64,000 nt of DNA from Nemania diffusa (Eukaryota; Ascomycota; Sordariomycetes; Xylariales; Xylariaceae), in contig JBBPUQ010000003.1 in assembly GCA_038501195.1 (NCBI GenBank), forward strand, positions 1,504,501-1,568,500, written 5' to 3'. Below, piece after piece: positions 23,300 through 34,759 of the stretch (the stretch's first letter is position 1; each line of letters begins with the position of its first letter). The notes beneath the pieces were generated by a model, which was given only the letters and a program-made list of their open reading frames with translations, did not search any database and had not been told where the DNA came from. Position numbers and translations under genes: made by a program.

Positions 23300-25672
23300 T
23301 CAGACAATGCGTATGTACTGCCACCGTGGTCTCCCTGTTTTGATCACGTCGATAAAATGAGTCCCTTTCTTAACCGATTTGAGCCGGTTCATGCCCACCC
23401 GTGTGTATGTGTTATCTTGTGCAGTTTGGCCTAAAAGCATTATATATAAATCGTAATAAAGCTCATCGGACAGTTGACTGTCTCTTTGATCCACGTGATA
23501 CCCACGACCAGTGATGATAGCAAAGGTTTCGAATGGCTGTGGCCGGGAACCAATACCTTCTGGGGAGTAATGAGACTGAAGTTCAGGGTGAATAGACCAT
23601 TCATCCATCATTGATAAATTTGTATCTGGTTTATAATAGACGTCATCGGCAGTTTCACTGCTCCCTATGGATATTAAGACATGCTTTTCCCTAGGATGCC
23701 GTCCAGGTTCCGTCCAGTGAACGAAACGGGCATCGAATAGAAGAGTTACGATGTGAAGTTTAGGTAGTGGAAGCGAATCGTCTACAGATAAGCCCGTCGA
23801 CGGCCTTGCTTCGTGACTAGGAGGCATATCGTCCGGTAGACTTTTTATCCATGGCTGGTCTGCAATCAGCCCAACTGGTAGTTTTAACCCTGTTAAGTAG
23901 GGGATTAAGTTGTACTCAGCAGTTGGTAACCCAAGTATATCGTGATTGCGAAGGAAGCTATATTGAACCCATAAAATTCCCGGTTCAAGGAGAAGTCTGT
24001 TACGAACTGTACTAAAGCTCACCCGCATAGGCGAAGAAGCCCAGCTCCACGAAGGCGCGAATGGCTTGCTTGGCATTGGTGATGTTTTTCTCTGTGATAG
24101 AGAGTGCTCCCAAGTCAAGAGAATCTCGAAGAAACGGAGTGGATGTCCGTGTCTCAACAGTGCCCGCTCTGAAATCTCGTCCATGGGGTTTGTTACAGCC
24201 GCTATTATCACACCAGCGAAGGCATCGATTCTATCGTCCTCTACTGTAAGATCTCTAGCGGTGTATTCTTCGAGCGCTCTAATGAATGTTTCTACTTCTA
24301 ACACTTGTGAAGTGTTGGCTGGATTGCTCTGAATATTTTTGTGAAGCCCTGCCGTATTAGAACGGGTTCCCTCGCCGAATATTCCTCTGTAGACCCTGCC
24401 CTCATTTACGATGACAGGGCGACGACCTGCTGATTCGCGAAATGTGTATCCCCCGCAAACGAAGAACACTTCGGAAGGGAGGATGCAAAGCAACCGCCTC
24501 GAGAACACGAACTCCTCGAATGTCCAACCTCTCCTACTCCAAACACTGTAATCTATAACCGAGTGGAATGGAAGAGCAGAAGGTAGAAGAGCGATTGACG
24601 AGCTTAAATCAATTTTGTTTTCGCCCTCCCTTGGAGTCTCTGGTGAGCCTAGAAGTCCACTTTGTGCACCATCTCCGCAGCCAGCGACGATAGTAAGCTG
24701 GGCTGCTGCGTATATGTCCTTCATATAGGTGATGAGGATTGCCTTTTCGCTTCTACTGGTCTGATCAATGCAAATCCGATCAACCCAGAGCCATTTCAGA
24801 CCTATATGGTTTGCAACTATGGCAGCGTCGCGAATAGTAGGAGCATAGGCTGATATAGGTCGACTCTCGAGAGGCTGATGGTTTGACTGATCAGGCGTTG
24901 ACCCCCAGACATACGACAAAGCCACAAATTTGGGGATAGAGGTCATTATTTCTATAGACCCTGTGGAGGTGTTTATGGCCCGGAAAAGTCCGCGGTTTAT
25001 TATCACCTGCATTCGGGAACCGAGAGCACTAGGTGCTGCTGGATGAGAGTGTTTCTGATCACATTGCCGGAGCCAATGCCTCGGTAACTTGAGGTTGATG
25101 ATAGGATGGTTCACGAGTCTTCCCTTCCTAGGAGATCTAAACTTGTTGACATATATCATGTCGAACACTATCTCTCCCTCAATCGGCTGGAACTCGACCC
25201 AAACTTCGTGGCGGTGAATGATTTTCGTCTTTTCACCTACCCGGTCATATCTCGGTCGTAATATGCAGACACATGGCATGTAGAGTAGCCACCCTTTTTG
25301 TAATGTCTGGTCGGCGCAGCCGACGAGAAGTCTACAGAGGGGACATTGCAATCCCGTGGCCTTCGCATCTTGAAGCGAAAACCCATTGATATAGACGGCG
25401 TTTTTTAGCTCCAGGCTGGTGAGGTCGGTATCCTCCACAACGTTGCAGTTAGCGTTACAGTTCTTGAAGTTACATCTGAACTCTGGGGGTTCCTCCATCA
25501 ACGGACGAAAATCAAGTTTGCGATTGTGACATTCTTGACAGAATGATGGTACTTCGTCCCGAAATGGAGGAGTGAGCAAACGTGTGAGCCGGCGTCTTTG
25601 GGGCTTAGTGACTTCATTCCCCGACTTTCGCAACTCCGTTCCATGTGATCTATATGGATAAGGTGGTAACAT
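23300..25672 (-). CDS. HET-domain protein (heterokaryon incompatibility type)
   Basis: Member of the fungal HET family, involved in non-self recognition and cell death after hyphal fusion. Uninterrupted 790-residue frame. The N-terminal region has many cysteines (CQECHNR; CNFKNCNANC; CPLCRLLVGC), which could bind a metal. The HET domain lies roughly at residues 245-400, with FVALSYVWG, HIGLKWLWVDRICIDQ and YMKDIYAAAQLTIVAGCG. It then passes through SRRGWTFEEFVFSRRLL, a conserved segment after the domain. The C-terminal half has no recognisable partner domain (no NACHT, WD or ankyrin). The arginine in WVDRICIDQ replaces the usual serine. The gene is next to the polygalacturonase on the opposite strand, with only 126 bases between the two stop codons. 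Confidence 0.9.
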   Translation of the reverse strand: MLPPYPYRSHGTELRKSGNEVTKPQRRRLTRLLTPPFRDEVPSFCQECHNRKLDFRPLMEEPPEFRCNFKNCNANCNVVEDTDLTSLELKNAVYINGFSLQDAKATGLQCPLCRLLVGCADQTLQKGWLLYMPCVCILRPRYDRVGEKTKIIHRHEVWVEFQPIEGEIVFDMIYVNKFRSPRKGRLVNHPIINLKLPRHWLRQCDQKHSHPAAPSALGSRMQVIINRGLFRAINTSTGSIEIMTSIPKFVALSYVWGSTPDQSNHQPLESRPISAYAPTIRDAAIVANHIGLKWLWVDRICIDQTSRSEKAILITYMKDIYAAAQLTIVAGCGDGAQSGLLGSPETPREGENKIDLSSSIALLPSALPFHSVIDYSVWSRRGWTFEEFVFSRRLLCILPSEVFFVCGGYTFRESAGRRPVIVNEGRVYRGIFGEGTRSNTAGLHKNIQSNPANTSQVLEVETFIRALEEYTARDLTVEDDRIDAFAGVIIAAVTNPMDEISERALLRHGHPLRFFEILLTWEHSLSQRKTSPMPSKPFAPSWSWASSPMRVSFSTVRNRLLLEPGILWVQYSFLRNHDILGLPTAEYNLIPYLTGLKLPVGLIADQPWIKSLPDDMPPSHEARPSTGLSVDDSLPLPKLHIVTLLFDARFVHWTEPGRHPREKHVLISIGSSETADDVYYKPDTNLSMMDEWSIHPELQSHYSPEGIGSRPQPFETFAIITGRGYHVDQRDSQLSDELYYDLYIMLLGQTAQDNTYTRVGMNRLKSVKKGTHFIDVIKTGRPRWQYIRIV

Positions 25673-26946
25673 TGTTATAGTATAACATTACTGTAAGGTA
25701 AATATGGTACAGTAGCTAAGGAGAACAACGCCGACCAACTCAATTTTTTACATTATGACCTACATTTAAATCCAAACGCCAAGTTCTAAGATGCAATGTA
25801 ACATAATGCAAGTACCTACTAACATTAGTTCCTATACGCCCTAACGTATGGTCAACTATGCTATCTGGGCTTGTGGGCTTCGGAATTTGCCCGGTAATAG
25901 GATTGGAAATGACTAACAGTGTTCGAATGCTGAGATACTTTTCTCTTTCTCTATAGTATTTCCATCAACTTATGGCTTGTCTTTTTCATAATCCAACCCT
26001 CGGGCAACGATTAACCCCAGTGTCATCTAAGTGAATTCTTTTGATATGATGTGTAAAGTTCTGGCCATGCGGTAGGAGACGACTCTTGCTAGGCGTATAA
26101 TGCTAAGTCATGAGCCAAGACCACAAGCTTGCACATATTGAAGGATAAAAATGTATAACTATCTAACCATAGCCGAAATGACATTTACAAACGGAATACA
26201 GCTACTAGGCTTTACCTGCTATACAAAGCTATAGGCTTTATATATATATATATAAATGTCTGTATTTGGGTTTATGTAGGAGTAGACGTAATTAGTAGAC
26301 TACTCTAGGAAAGAATTGAAAGAACTCCATGCTGTTAATCATACATATGGCGCTATCGAATACAGCTAATTGCAAAAGTTTAGCTACCTAGAATAGCTGT
26401 TGCTAAGTAGTGTTGCCGCTTTGATTGTAAATTATCGCTAGAATATTGAATACTTCTAAAAAGCCATGTAAGCAAAACTAATTAATCGAGAGAGCTTTCA
26501 TACTCAGTATATATTTGCAAATTAAACGATTATGTTCGCAAAGCTATCAACAGGATGGATGTAGTGCGCATTTCGTCCCGGCTACATGGAACCTTTACGA
26601 AGCGTCCAATCAGCGCTCTACCACAACGACTTAAAAGAGAAGACAAGGATAGAATGTGATATATGACGGACATAGTAGTATTAGATGTTGATTTTTTCCC
26701 CTTTAATACCACCCTAGATTCTCTATGGTAGTTTGAGAGTAGTGATACGCATACCTTGATGTGGTTTGCACTCACATTTGGTACATCTACTTGGTGGATG
26801 TGGAAGACCTGATAAATACCTTCATCAGTGGGTGCAAGAGCAGGTGACATCTATTGATCTCAGAATAGATATTAGTGTTTTTTAAATGCCTTTCTACCAT
26901 GTGTATCGTGATATACATATTGTCCGATCTAACCCTTAATAATATT
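25673..26946. other. AT-rich intergenic region, HET / SMR
   Basis: About 1.3 kb, strongly AT-rich, including a TA dinucleotide run near 26238-26255. It should hold the HET promoter and the 3' end of the SMR gene. The open frame at 26530-26850 shows no protein-like features. Confidence 0.55.
26238..26255. repeat. TA dinucleotide microsatellite
   Basis: A short TATATATA run in the AT-rich region between the HET and SMR genes. Confidence 0.7.
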
Positions 26947-28066
26947 CTACATGACCGTACAGCAATATTTCTTAACAAGCTTCGTAAGCAACTTCTCGAC
27001 TTCGTCATATTGTTGCTCTTCTTGGTTCTGACCGCCATAGTGCTGCTGTTGTTGCTGCTGGTGGTGCTGTTGGGCAGGATAATGCTGTTGTTGGTGGCCA
27101 CCATGGGATTGACCACCATGCCCAGCGTACTGCATCCCTGGCTGGGTTTTCAATGGCGGCATGTGTGTTACATTGTCGCCCTGGAGATTGACGTACAATC
27201 GCCCTGCATTCTCCTCCGTCTTATAACGGAGCCCAAGTTGCCGGCAGAGATCCTCGACGGCTGGTTTGAGTTTCTGGACATGGCCTACGCTATGATTCCC
27301 CTTTCCAACGATCCTGTAAGCATTGAGACAACGGGTCAGCTTATTTACTATGCACGTAGGCTATTGTGGATCTGTGAAAGATAACGTTGTTCGTACACGT
27401 GGAGATGGGTCTGGTTCTTCTGTTGGTCCTGTTGTATACGATTCGTAAGGATGATTATAGCTTCATCGACTTGTTGGCCGTGTAGGTCGATCGCGTCACT
27501 CTGGACGTGTTCGTTGTTCTTTTCGAATATCATCCGGCTCGCCTTCAAGTCCAGCCTGTCAGCCGCAGCGGCATGCTGCTTGCCCTCGTTGCTCAGCTGT
27601 TTGGCGCCGGCCCCATCACCTCGCTCATACGCTTCGCGTGACTATTCTTCGTTTAACAATCGGCGTGAGTGGAATTTGGGTGCGTATTAACTTGAGCCAT
27701 ATGACTAGTGTCTCAGGCGCGAAGAATAAATATATCGACGATGTACGTACGCGTTGCATACAGTCTCTCTTCTTCTCATGCTCGCTTTCCGCCTCCTCGC
27801 GTAAGGTTTTGTATTCGGCTTCGATATCAGCGGCAGGACTGTGGTTGAAATCTGCAACACGTCGAGCGAATGTAAGCGAATGGTTAGAAGGATACAAGTT
27901 GGCTTAAAATGAAGGTGGATTTCCTGGAAGAGGTATAGGTGTGCCAGCAGAAAGTTAACTTGGGCAGAGAAGGAAAAAGAGGAAAGATATTATGCACTAT
28001 ACCATTGCCGTGTACCCTCCCAACGCTCCTATCGGCATACCGCTCAAGCTCGATCCCGGCAGACAT
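26947..28066 (-). CDS. SMR-domain / DUF1771 protein with C-terminal CaaX motif
   Basis: Smr (small MutS-related) domain protein; family members bind or cut nucleic acids, often RNA on stalled ribosomes. Four exons on the minus strand, 28066-28003, 27851-27751, 27641-27397 and 27313-26947, give 258 residues. The DUF1771 helix pair is at about residues 23-105 (DIEAEYKTLREEAESEHEKK ... AYERGDGAGAKQLSNEGK). The Smr domain follows with DLHG at 107-110, the HLHVIVGKGNHS loop near 134-145 and GLRYKTEENAGRLYVNL. The tail is His/Gln/Gly-rich and ends VKKYCCTVM, a CaaX-like box preceded by lysines. The two internal exons and the last are secure from frame and homology; the first exon is the least certain, with the donor at 28002 chosen because it keeps the frame. 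Read without splicing it looks like several broken fragments, but spliced it is intact. Confidence 0.85.
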
Positions 28067-31000
28067 TTTGCAATTGTGGTCGTCGAGAGCTATGAAAAAC
28101 CCGAGGCTGAGGAATGAACCTTGGGACGCTGAACAAAGAGACGCAGCAATTATTAGGCCGAAAAAGGACTGTTGTTCTTTGTGTCCATCAAGCCTGATTC
28201 ATGTGCAAACCTAGCCTTAAGCAAGATACTGAATCGTGGAGAGATCTGCCGCTAGACAAGCCCATAGCCGCCATACGACTATCGAGCTAGCTGACCGACT
28301 CGGAGGCCTGTGATGATATGAACCTGGCCTGGCTTGGTTAGGACAAGACCTCTTGGGGCCGGCGCCTGTAGATAGTGTGTAATCAGGCCGCCACATCACT
28401 ACAAGTACGTCTTGAGACCTGCTGTGCCGACAATAACAGAAGCCATGCTGCAGCAACAGTGCTGTATGTACGCCTCGGGACTCGGAGCATCTTGCAGATG
28501 CGCTGGAACGGTGACGATTGGAACCGTCACATTTCCGGGATGATAATTCAGCTGACTATCTAGGTTACCTTTCTACAAGAGCTCAACTGTTATAGTCCCT
28601 ATCTAATGTAGATAGAATGAATATGAGAACTAATTCTGGATTAGTTGGGATGCCAGTGGTAATAGTGATCTACACTAGAACAGATGGGGCCTGACTATGA
28701 CTATTTCGAAACTCTAAGTTTCCGTCTATGTAAATGTACCTAGTCTAGTGTATGGGTCAGGCATTCCAGCTTGCTTTCCCCCAAGGACTTGATAATACAT
28801 TAGATGGATACAAGTTGGTATTAAAATTATAATTAGGAGCCTATAAAGTATACAATTTAACCACCACGTGGAATGCCACATGGTAGAGAGAGTTAGATCG
28901 AGCTAATGAGTACCTAGTTGAAGCATGCTATCGATCATCATAACGTACAACGCCTAGTAGATTATACTTAGGAAGTTTAGAACTACCTAGACTTTCAAGT
29001 CGTAGCAAAGAGGCCAAAATTTACTAGGAACCAATCTGCTAGTAGTGACTAGTGGACCAGTGAGCATTGTGCTATTTTTATCCAATACCTATGCAAGGTG
29101 TTATACTAGTAACTAACTAATGCCTAATGCCGTTGCAGAATACAAGATTTCACAGGTAAGCTATATACTACTTATACCTAAACTGCAGTGAGCTACCTAC
29201 GGCATTCCCATACCAGGTTTCGTAGTGAGAAAAAGCCCGCCCCTGTTGTCGCCAAGCGGATCAACGTAGTATTAGTGTCAAAGCTATCGAATTGCGCTGT
29301 GCGAAACGATGTTTCGAGGTGGGGAGTTTTGTAATTCAGTTCTACTGCAGATCAGGGAGTGTTTGGGCGTGTTATTTTACACAAGACCACGGTCTATTTA
29401 GGAGTATAGCAAGTCGTTTCGTGGGAAGGGTAAATAAATATCGATGTGTTGCTATGTTGTAAAATAGATAATCTATCATCATCTGGACAGCGGATAGAGT
29501 GAGATTTTGCACTCTTTACATGTGACAGGGGGGAACTGTTCAAACACAGACTTTTATATGGTAGCGAAAAAATAGACCTGTGCAAGTAAGCGGTTGGCTT
29601 ACCCAGATCCAACTTCAAACACCCGGTATTGACCAAAGGTGGCCGAATCTGGATTGGTGCCTAGAAAACAGGATGCGAATTCGGGACTTGGCCCCTTTAG
29701 TCAAGTATAGTAGCAGTAGATATAGCGAATATGAAGAGACGAACTTCTAACGCCTAACGCATTGATGAAGAGTTACCCGGGTTGACCCTGAGGATGTTTC
29801 GAAGTTGCTGGGATGTTGATCTTAGTGATACCTACCTCATCAACGGTCCACCCTACGAACGATTAAGCATGATTCCACGCTATGTCTGAAGATTCGAAAG
29901 GTTCGAGGGGTCGAGTGAGTCTTACCCCGCCAAGTTTTACCCTCTGTTTTTAACTAGTTGTCTTCATGGAGCCCTTTCCGCTGCATCTGCCGAAGCCGAG
30001 AGAAACTTGTCAGCCGCTTAGGCATAATATGCGCTATGATGGATACAGATGCATTTTCGGGGGCTATGGTAGCCTATGAGGATGGTGCAAAGACTTCTCG
30101 CCCACAGGTCGTCTTGTCGATACCTGGTCTATCTACTGTAGAGCCGAGTGTGTACAGTATGGTGCATTCGGCACGCCCGGGCTCCGGTTTTGTCAGTTGG
30201 CCAAGGCGATTGGATAATCCGAATAAAGGGTGCAGCGACCATCCAACTACATTTGGTGCCTTATGAAAAAGGCTGCCAGCCCTAGATCCAGCCTGTCGAT
30301 GCTACCCAAGTTTCTCGGGCGAGATATAAATAAGTGCTGCGTATGACGCCGCTGACACAGTCAGGTGACGGACTCTCCTTTCTGATAGGCTCTCCGCGAG
30401 GTATTACCGACTTGGGTCCCGCGTTGAGGCTTTTGGTCAGATCAACTTCCTTGTCAAGTGGCGTCGACATCTCGCTACTGTACAGTCCTGTCGTGTACAG
30501 GTTGATTCAATGCAGTTGGATGCGATGTGTGGGACAACTACTTAGTTTGGAATCCTGCAGACAGTGTCGCCGCTCGCGAGGCATAGAAGATCTCTTGCAT
30601 CAGTGCTTATGGTCCTATCTCTACTTATGTTACCACCACTTGGACAACACGGATAGTCTCGGCGTGGCTGAGGATGTTGTTGATATCAAATCGAATAGGG
30701 AGGTGCCATTTGAAGGCGACATAACGTTGACATGCTGCTGCAAAACATGGTGCGTACGCATATGTAGGTAGGTTTAAGAAAATCAGAAACCGTTAGATTG
30801 TATGCTGTAAGCTGTTGCTTACACGGGATTCGGGCGGTCCTCAGGCAAAAATTCTGGCGCGCTCTGTGGCTTGGTGGCGTATCATGTAGACTGGATAGTG
30901 TAGCTGAGAAAAAGAATAGGTCAGCACCTCGTCTTCAGCATGCCTTATAAATGGCGATAACTAGAACCGTCTTCCTCAATATGATGTTAATGAGGTTATG

Positions 31001-33423
31001 GAGCGACTGAGTATGTGGTTTTTAGGTTGACTATATAAGTAGTAAAGTCAGTATCCTGATTCTCTAGATGAGGCCCGGGGGACTGCAATATATAGAATAG
31101 TCCTTCGACTTTCAAGGATGATGCCTATCCTTGTCGTCAGTCAGCACGGCATTGAAGTCTTGATGCCGTGGGGTTAATAGTACCCAAACATGAGCAATAG
31201 GTAGTATTATACTTGTTCGGTTCGTTCCAGCTCGAAGGTCATCCAAGGAATATCACCCTGTCTGTGATAGTAGCCCAGTAACATATAATTGTCGTATTTG
31301 AGGAGAAACCACCGTACCTACATGATAGGTAACATGCTCCAGATATCTATTTAGGTAGCTACCGGTATCCCATGTACATACTTAAGTATACTACGTGTCG
31401 CAGACTAGTGGCAGGGCATATTGCTCTTCTTCAGCTTCCTAATCAACTAACTGCACTTTGTCTACTAATTTGATAACTATATTTACTGAGGCAAGCAGCT
31501 CAACACTTATACTAGATACATTTTAAACATTGTTAAATTTGAGGCACTTCAGCGCTGCTGAAGTTCAGTATATCAGGGGACGTAGGTGAGCCCTACAAGT
31601 ATAGTTGTACTGTCTCATCTGCTCCTTTTCTGGAGCTTTTTGGGAGCTCATCAACCGACTGCACTACTACCTAGCAGGGGGGAGGGTCCTGATATGTTAT
31701 CTTACGAAATTGTTCAGGAAGAAATGGAATTGCCGAACCAGGGAACAAGAAGCGTGACTATATATGTACTCTATAAACAGCTACGAGTGCTGCCAGCAAT
31801 TCATGACTGCCAGCGAAATTGATTGCTAGCATTCCATATGTCCAAGTCATTGTGATAATCTGATGTTATTATTTAGTTCTATTACTTCGACAACGGGTAT
31901 AAGTAAGTCCAGGGGTCTGGAAGAACAATTATCTAACGCTACGTACATTTCTCTAGAATAATTCCCTCCCTTCTATCCGACCCACCCCCAACGTAGGCTA
32001 GAGATGGTGCAGATATTCGTCCTGCTAGTCCTATATAGATCTAGCGTCATGTGCGTCTCCTTGCAGTTTGCAGCAGTCTGCGGCCTGCACACGCGCTTAA
32101 CTGTTTCGAGTTACCTAGGGCCCTGGTATCAATCAAATTGGTGTCCTCTGTCCTCCAGCCATCTTCCCATCTTCCCCGCTAACCTACCAGGTAGTTACCA
32201 AGTATCTATCTTGGAAGTAAGACCTCGACCAGCCTGCATGTTTGTGCATTGCCAGTGTCTAGACCTCCGTGGCTGGACCAAGAGTCCCTTTGTCAATAGT
32301 AAAAATAAAAAAGGCGGTTGGCTCGTAGACTATGCCCTACAATGCGCATTACATAACCTGCAGTATGTACATAGTGTATGTACCTCTCTGTATGTAGTGT
32401 ACCAATATTGAAGGTGGTACCCATTACGTTGAGTCTTAGGGGTTACTTACATGGTAGGGGTTATGGGGCAATCAAGAATAAAACTTCCCATTTGGTATTA
32501 GGGAGTGAGCTGAAGCATTAAGGATTCCCCGTTAAATGACCGGCTGGTGTAGGAGCCAGGTACCTAATCCACTGAATCGACTCTGCAGTACCGCATGCCC
32601 GCTATAAGGGAGCTTTGGCGGTAGAGGTCTACTGAAGAAAGGCATGCCAGTAACCCACTAACGCAGCCTATAAGCTCCACTCCTGTCTACAATAGCACAG
32701 AAAGACAAGCCTTCCCCTTGTACCATCTGCACTGTCTGCCCAATCCATTTCCGCCCCCGGTCACAATCTCGCTCTGTCGCCCTTTTTTCCTTTTCCTTCG
32801 TCGTCGTCCTCCTCACCATCTTCGCCGCTCTCTCCTTCTGGCGGACCATCATCAACCTATCGCTGGCTGTTATCGCTTCATATTCACCACGCGAAGCCGC
32901 TACTCTGGTAAGTAACCGTCGTTTTTTTCCTTACTCTTCTTTTTCGAACGAACCTGTATACGTGCGTATAATCACCTGCCACTCTCCTACATAACCAGCA
33001 ACGCGCAACCACCAGGTCCGGCCACTTCTGCAATAGCGACCAAAAACAACTTGATTCCCCATTTGTATATGGTGTGCGTGTCGCAGCTTCTCAACATCCT
33101 GCTACTGTATTACCTCATTCTGTTTTATCGAGTCTCGCGACATCCTAACAGTGTGCATGCATACGGCTTTGTATGCGTGAACCTGTGAGAATCAAGACAT
33201 TGACAGGTCGTCAATGTGCAGCTGGACACGGTGTCGGCGCAATTATAATACTCAAAAACACTTCTTACTATCTCACATCGCCATCTTGTTCCTTTCGTTG
33301 ACTAACCAAACCTACTCTATAGCACAGACAACAGCTACCCTCCACCTACCGCCCTCCGCTATTCCCTAGGTTGAATTACGCGGCGAATAACTAGTCTGCT
33401 AGAGCCGATTCACAGCTGCCAAG
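28067..33423. other. Gene-poor region upstream of the G-alpha gene
   Basis: About 5.4 kb without a supported coding region. Open frames here (for example 30334-30771 and 32004-32411) are short, overlap other frames and show no domain or splice support. The sequence is moderately AT-rich but not extreme, and I see no transposon ends, long terminal repeats or tRNA. The last 0.7 kb is pyrimidine-rich and belongs to the leader of the G-alpha gene. Confidence 0.55.
32908..33322 (+). promoter_or_regulatory. Probable 5' untranslated intron of the G-alpha gene
   Basis: A GTAAGT donor at 32908 follows a C/T-rich stretch (about 32710-32905) typical of fungal transcription starts. A GACTAACC branch-like site near 33299 and a CTATAG acceptor at 33317-33322 would close a 415-base intron. 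The remaining leader to the start codon at 33424 has no ATG, while the intron contains several. Inferred from motifs only. Confidence 0.4.
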
Positions 33424-34759
33424 ATGGGTTGTGGAATGAGCACGGAGGAGAAGGAGGGCAAGGCCCGTAATGAGGAAATTGAGAATCAATTGAAGCGAGA
33501 TAAGATGATGCAGCGCAACGAGATCAAGATGCTACTTCTGGGTGAGTGTGTCTCAATTTATAAGTACCATCTTGGCCTTCCTACTCATACTTGCTTCAAT
33601 AGGTGCTGGTGAATCCGGAAAGTCGACGATCTTGAAGCAGATGAAGCTGATCCACGAGGGTGGATATTCGCGTGATGAGCGGGAATCCTTCAAAGAAATT
33701 ATCTTCAGTAATACAGTCCAGTCAATGCGCGTCATTTTGGAGGCAATGGAAACGCTTGAGTTGCCACTGGAGGATCAGCGAATGGAATACCATGTTCAGA
33801 CCATATTCATGCAACCCGCACAAATCGAGGGCGATGTCTTGCCTCCCGAGGTTGGCAATGCTATTGAAGCCCTCTGGAAGGACCGCGGTGTTCAGGAGTG
33901 TTTCAAGCGATCTCGGGAATATCAGCTAAACGACTCTGCTAGATAGTGAGTTTTGACTCTCGAAACACCTACCGGCTTTGTTACTAATATGCCACTTACA
34001 GCTACTTCGATAACATTGTGCGTATCGCTACACCCGACTATATGCCCAACGATCAAGACGTTCTTCGCTCTCGTGTCAAGACGACCGGCATTACAGAGAC
34101 AACCTTTATTATTGGTGATCTAACCTACAGAATGTTCGATGTTGGTGGCCAGAGATCTGAGCGGAAGAAGTGGATCCACTGTTTTGAGAATGTCACCACC
34201 ATTCTCTTCTTGGTTGCCATATCTGAGTACGACCAGCTGCTCTTCGAAGACGAGACTGTCAACCGTATGCAAGAAGCTTTGACTCTCTTCGATTCTATCT
34301 GCAACTCAAGGTGGTTTATTAAGACCTCCATTATCTTGTTCCTGAACAAGATTGATCGATTCAAGGAGAAACTGCCCGTTAGTCCGATGAAGAACTACTT
34401 CCCTGATTACGAGGGCGGCGAAGATTATGCTGCTGCATGCGACTACATCTTGAATAGATTTGTCAGCTTAAATCAACACGAGACGAAGCAAATCTACACG
34501 GTATGTCTCATACAGTCTTTTATTTTCCCGTTTGTACTTTCCGAGTCAAACGGAGTAAACGTTACACCCTGTATAGTAGTTGCTAATGGTTGATTTCAAA
34601 CAGCATTTCACCTGCGCGACTGACACAACGCAAATTCGATTCGTCATGGCTGCTGTCAATGGTAAGAGCGACTTTTTGGCTATGGAAGTATGAGCCGGTG
34701 CTAACTGATTCGTAGACATCATTATCCAGGAAAATCTGAGGTTGTGCGGTCTGATCTAA
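33424..34759 (+). CDS. gna-1: Heterotrimeric G protein alpha subunit, group I (GNA-1/CPG-1-like)
   Basis: Inhibitory-type G-alpha subunit that relays receptor signals to adenylate cyclase and MAP-kinase pathways, controlling growth, mating and virulence in fungi. Five exons, 33424-33541, 33603-33945, 34002-34500, 34604-34661 and 34716-34759, give exactly 353 residues, the standard length. Visible features: MGCGMS N-terminus with myristoylation Gly2 and palmitoylation Cys3; P-loop GAGESGKST at about 40-48; switch I arginine in [21 protein letters not shown] with the catalytic glutamine; NKIDRF and TCATDT guanine contacts; and the C-terminal CGLI, a pertussis-toxin-type cysteine. Introns are 54-103 bases and each junction is fixed by the conserved protein. 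No missing key residue. The symbol follows the Neurospora naming. Confidence 0.98.

Noticed and set aside
27348..27548. The SMR gene as a pseudogene broken into several small frames
   Set aside because: The fragments join in frame through ordinary introns and give a complete DUF1771-Smr protein.
30334..30771. A 145-residue plus-strand open frame in the gene-poor region
   Set aside because: Composition is random-like (many Cys, Ser and Leu), with no homologous motif and other frames open in the same place.
32004..32411. A 135-residue plus-strand open frame with a hydrophobic start
   Set aside because: The apparent signal sequence is not followed by any recognisable secreted domain, and the codon pattern looks random. 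A small secreted protein cannot be fully excluded.
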